Below, one piece after another: positions 12,469-14,842 of a stretch of 14,842 nt of DNA (within the stretch, counting starts at the first letter, position 1; the number at the start of each line of letters is the position of its first letter). The position numbers and the translations under genes are program-made. Below the pieces are notes generated by a model. The model did no database searches, was not told where the DNA came from, and was given only the letters and a program-made list of their open reading frames with translations. Source of the DNA: Silvimonas sp. (GTDB taxonomy: Bacteria > Pseudomonadota > Gammaproteobacteria > Burkholderiales > Chitinibacteraceae); contig JASLES010000405.1 of assembly GCA_030151005.1 (NCBI GenBank), positions 1 to 14,842 on the forward strand, read 5' to 3'.

Positions 12469-12518
12469 TTTGTCTCCGGGGAGAAAAATAAAAAGAGAGA
12501 AACAATGAGAATGACGGA

Positions 12519-12532
12519 CGGGGTTAACCCCG
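12519..12532. promoter_or_regulatory. Perfect 14-base palindrome CGGGGTTAACCCCG
   Basis: CGGGGTT/AACCCCG lies 51-64 bases upstream of the leftward 114-residue protein start. It is the right size for a dimeric repressor or activator site and could also form a short stem in the transcript leader. The remaining bases of the 236-base gap (12469-12704) show a GTTGAC direct repeat at 12546-12557, but no clear promoter, RNA gene or T-run terminator. Confidence 0.4.
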
Positions 12533-12704
12533 GAAACCGACAATGCGTTGACGTTGACTTATGTGGAACTGTTTTAGGACTGACATTCTCATACGATTTC
12601 GCAGATTATGTATTTGTCATGCGGACGGGCGGTATGAACTGCATCGCAGGCGTACGGGCCTCTGACCGCTAGAGCCAGATCAGTGCTTTAGTGGCGGGAC
12701 AGGA

Positions 12705-14312
12705 TTAGCCCAGGACTTTCTGCGCTGCGCGCACACCCCACCAGGAGGCCTCTTCGAACACCGAAAACCCGGAAAGATCACTGTGTGCAAACAACACTTT
12801 GCCATCAGCCGCACGCAGCGCTTTCAGGCCGGCGTTATGCAGAAAACCTGGCACCGGGCTGGCCATGGCGTGGCCGCGCACGGTGATGTCCAGCGCGGTG
12901 GCGCACTGGCGTAGACGGTGGCCGTAAACCACTTTGAGATCACACGCGGCTTCTTCATACAGGTCTTGCGGCGTGGCCTGTTGCAGCCACCGCCGCGCTG
13001 CTTGCGGGGTGCGGTCGCTGTAGACCTGGTAGGCGGTGAATACGGTTTTGGGCGGTGGGGCCCACGTGATGTCTTGATGGGTAGAGACCACATAACCCAG
13101 CCCGCGCCCGCCATGGATCACGTTATCCCACGCCAGCGGCACGCCGGCTTCTTCCGCCGGGAAGCCATCCATCAAAAAGCTGGAAATCACCCAGGCGGCA
13201 TGCGGTGGCATGTGGCTGGCCGGGTCAAAACCGTAGCTACGTATTTGCGGCACCACGTACTGCGCCACGTGCAGTGGCATGGCGCAAATGGCGTGATCGG
13301 CCTCGATGGTAAATGTGCGCCATTGGCCGCCGCTCTGCGCAGCGCACAGCACACGTACGCCACGCGCGGTTTCGTCTACGCGTATCGCCATGCCGTCTCG
13401 CCACTGGGCCTGGCTGGATTGGGCCAGGTGGCGGGCCATGGGGTTGAGGCCATCGGGCCAGGTCAGTACCGCGCCTTCACTGGCATTGGCGGCCTGGCCG
13501 GCACGGGCGGCAAAGTAATGCAGGCCGGCCCAGGCAGAAATCTGGCTGGCCAGTGCACCAAAGTCGTCACGACAGCAGTAATCCAGGTAGGTGCGCAAGC
13601 CGGGGGCGGTGTAACCGTGCTGATCCAGCCAGTTGGCAAAGCTTTGCCGGTCTAGCGCCAGCCATTGCGGATCGGTGGAGGAAAGCTCGACCGGGATGCA
13701 GAACACGCGTTTGCCATCCGCCCCGCGCGCTTGCTTGAGTTGGTCGGTGTATTTGAAGAACTGCGCCTGCTGGGCGCGTTCCTGCGCGCTTTGGCCCTGT
13801 TGGGGCAACAGGCCGTCTTCCCAGCGGCCGTGGACAAACAGGCGTTCATCCGGGGCGTGCACCAGCACGCGTTCGTCAAAGCGCGGGCGCTCGGCCAGGG
13901 CATCGGCCTCGATCACGCCAGCGTCTTGCAGCATCTGGCGCACGTGGGTGGATTCCATGGAAGGCAGCGGCAGATAGTGCGCACCTTTGGGGTAACGCAG
14001 ATCGCCAAACGCACCGCCAGCGGCATTGCCGTATTGTTCCGGGCCGCCCAGCAGGATGAAGTCTTTGTAGCCGGCCCGGGCCAGTTGCCAACCGGCCGAC
14101 AAGCCAGCGATGCCACTGCCCAGAATCACCGTGCCGGTTTTGTAACTGGCCGAAGGTGGCGGCAGCGTGCGGTGATCCCGCAAAGCATGGCCCATGCTCA
14201 TGCCGGGCATTTCTACCATGGGGGTCAGATCGCCCCAGCCCAGTTTCGAGCACCCCGCCAGCCCCAGTGCAGCACTGCCCAGCAAGAAGCGACGCCGCGA
14301 CAGCCCGCTCAC
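12705..14312 (-). CDS. Tat-exported FAD-dependent oxidoreductase (amine-oxidase-like)
   Basis: A 535-residue flavoprotein. The N-terminus SRRRFLLGSAALGLAGCSK (5-23) carries a twin-arginine motif and a lipobox (LAGC, Cys21), so it is probably exported folded with FAD and may be lipid-anchored in the periplasm. A Met/His-rich segment (EMPGMSMGH, 34-42) follows. The FAD dinucleotide motif VILGSGIAGLSAGWQLARAG is at 62-81. The C-terminal flavin motif LFAHSDLSGFSVFEEASWWG (near 505-525) closes the fold, as in flavin amine oxidases. The GTG start at 14312 overlaps the upstream TGA stop by four bases (GTGA), showing coupling with the spermidine-synthase-like gene. Context suggests oxidation of a polyamine-like product outside the cytoplasm; the substrate is inferred from neighbours only. 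Confidence 0.85.
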   Translation of the reverse strand: MSGLSRRRFLLGSAALGLAGCSKLGWGDLTPMVEMPGMSMGHALRDHRTLPPPSASYKTGTVILGSGIAGLSAGWQLARAGYKDFILLGGPEQYGNAAGGAFGDLRYPKGAHYLPLPSMESTHVRQMLQDAGVIEADALAERPRFDERVLVHAPDERLFVHGRWEDGLLPQQGQSAQERAQQAQFFKYTDQLKQARGADGKRVFCIPVELSSTDPQWLALDRQSFANWLDQHGYTAPGLRTYLDYCCRDDFGALASQISAWAGLHYFAARAGQAANASEGAVLTWPDGLNPMARHLAQSSQAQWRDGMAIRVDETARGVRVLCAAQSGGQWRTFTIEADHAICAMPLHVAQYVVPQIRSYGFDPASHMPPHAAWVISSFLMDGFPAEEAGVPLAWDNVIHGGRGLGYVVSTHQDITWAPPPKTVFTAYQVYSDRTPQAARRWLQQATPQDLYEEAACDLKVVYGHRLRQCATALDITVRGHAMASPVPGFLHNAGLKALRAADGKVLFAHSDLSGFSVFEEASWWGVRAAQKVLG

Positions 14313-14842
14313 CGGATCACCTGGTCCCAGTCTTGTTCGAAATAACGCACCAGGCTTTGGTTGTTAAGCTGGTTGGGTTCCACCGGAATGCGCTGCATAT
14401 CGGGCGGGAAGGTGAACATTTCCTGCGTGGTGGCCGCATTCAGGTATTTCATGGGCAGGCGGTAGTGCTGCGGGGGTTTGAAATCCCGGCGCTTGCTGGC
14501 CATGACAAAACCCCATTCCCCAAAGGACGGGACGTAGAGGTGATACGGCCAGGTATTGAAACCGGCTTCGCGCAGCGTGGCATCGATACACCAATAGGCG
14601 TGTGGTGCAAAAAATGGCGAGGTGGACTGAATCACCGCATAGCCGTTTTCGCTGAGGTGATGTGCCAGCAGCCGGTACAGCGGCACGGAATAGAGCTTGC
14701 CCAGACCAAAGCTGGACGGATCGGGAAAATCCACAATCACTGCATCGAACACGCCATCCGATTGCTCCAGCCAGCGGCCGGCATCCTGATTGATGATGGT
14801 CACGCGCGGGTCGTGGAACGAGTTGTGGTTCAGCTGGCGCAA
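14309..14842 (-). CDS. Spermidine-synthase-like aminopropyltransferase, C-terminal part
   Basis: The last 177 codons of a gene whose start lies beyond the right edge. The sequence fits the SpeE / polyamine aminopropyltransferase Rossmann fold: RVTIINQDAGRWLEQSDG (13-30) with the adenine-contact Asp, FDAVIVDFPDPSSFGLGKLY (32-51) with the DxPDP active-site variant typical of longer membrane-linked SpeE homologues, LLAHHLSENGYAVIQSTSP (58-76), and WPYHLYVPSFGEWGFVMASK (98-117). The family transfers aminopropyl from decarboxylated SAM to an amine such as putrescine. Downstream, the FAD protein start overlaps its stop by four bases. In many proteobacteria, such SpeE-like genes sit beside a FAD protein and genes for DUF350-type membrane proteins; whether that is so here lies outside the window. 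N-terminal membrane helices cannot be checked. Confidence 0.88.
   Translation of the reverse strand: MRQLNHNSFHDPRVTIINQDAGRWLEQSDGVFDAVIVDFPDPSSFGLGKLYSVPLYRLLAHHLSENGYAVIQSTSPFFAPHAYWCIDATLREAGFNTWPYHLYVPSFGEWGFVMASKRRDFKPPQHYRLPMKYLNAATTQEMFTFPPDMQRIPVEPNQLNNQSLVRYFEQDWDQVIR

Noticed and set aside
12640..12704. Terminator after the FAD oxidoreductase
   Set aside because: Only a 6-pair stem with a G-T pair and a 10-base loop can be drawn, and no T-run follows in the leftward direction.
13665..14345. 226-residue rightward open frame
   Set aside because: It is antisense to the FAD oxidoreductase, whose FAD motif and Tat signal are unmistakable; the frame at 12918-13655 is rejected for the same reason.

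Overview
The window reads as chromosomal DNA of a GC-rich Gram-negative bacterium, most likely a betaproteobacterium of the chitin-degrading Neisseriales type. That placement is an inference from the multi-domain chitinase, the LysE/RhtB exporter, the Tat-type flavoprotein next to a spermidine-synthase-like protein, and the overall codon style. No rRNA, tRNA, phage or transposon gene is visible.

Layout. Bases 1-132 hold the start of a leftward secreted-protein gene. It is divergent from folD (217-1068), a folate one-carbon enzyme. Bases 1069-1666 are non-coding and unusual: a terminator-like hairpin, four 74-75 base tandem units sharing a TTTGTCACCTTT box, then a cluster of ATTTTTCA boxes that runs into a candidate promoter for a RibD_C/dihydrofolate-reductase-like protein (1667-2329). 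A leftward LysE/RhtB exporter (2374-3021) follows. Divergent from it are a 269-residue protein I do not recognise (3234-4043) and a PAS-GGDEF diguanylate cyclase (4091-5032). Next is a secreted GH18 chitinase with two chitin-binding modules and Thr-Pro linkers (5312-6844), closed by a strong hairpin terminator shared with the convergent gene.

Bases 6904-11323 form a divergent module. To the left of the 8814-8956 intergenic region lie a regulator with a TPR-like N-terminus and two winged helices, and a cytosolic beta-propeller protein. To the right lie a DUF899 thioredoxin-like protein, a DUF2182 metal-binding-type membrane protein and a PhyH-type Fe(II)/2-oxoglutarate dioxygenase, with overlapping reading frames. 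This is the best candidate for an undescribed functional unit: a cofactor-rich, redox or metal-related operon controlled by the divergent regulator.

The right end is all leftward: two small exported proteins of unknown function in one operon (12468 to 11426) with a palindrome upstream, then a Tat/lipobox FAD oxidoreductase (14312 to 12705) translationally coupled to a spermidine-synthase-like aminopropyltransferase that runs off the window. These last two probably form one polyamine-related operon.
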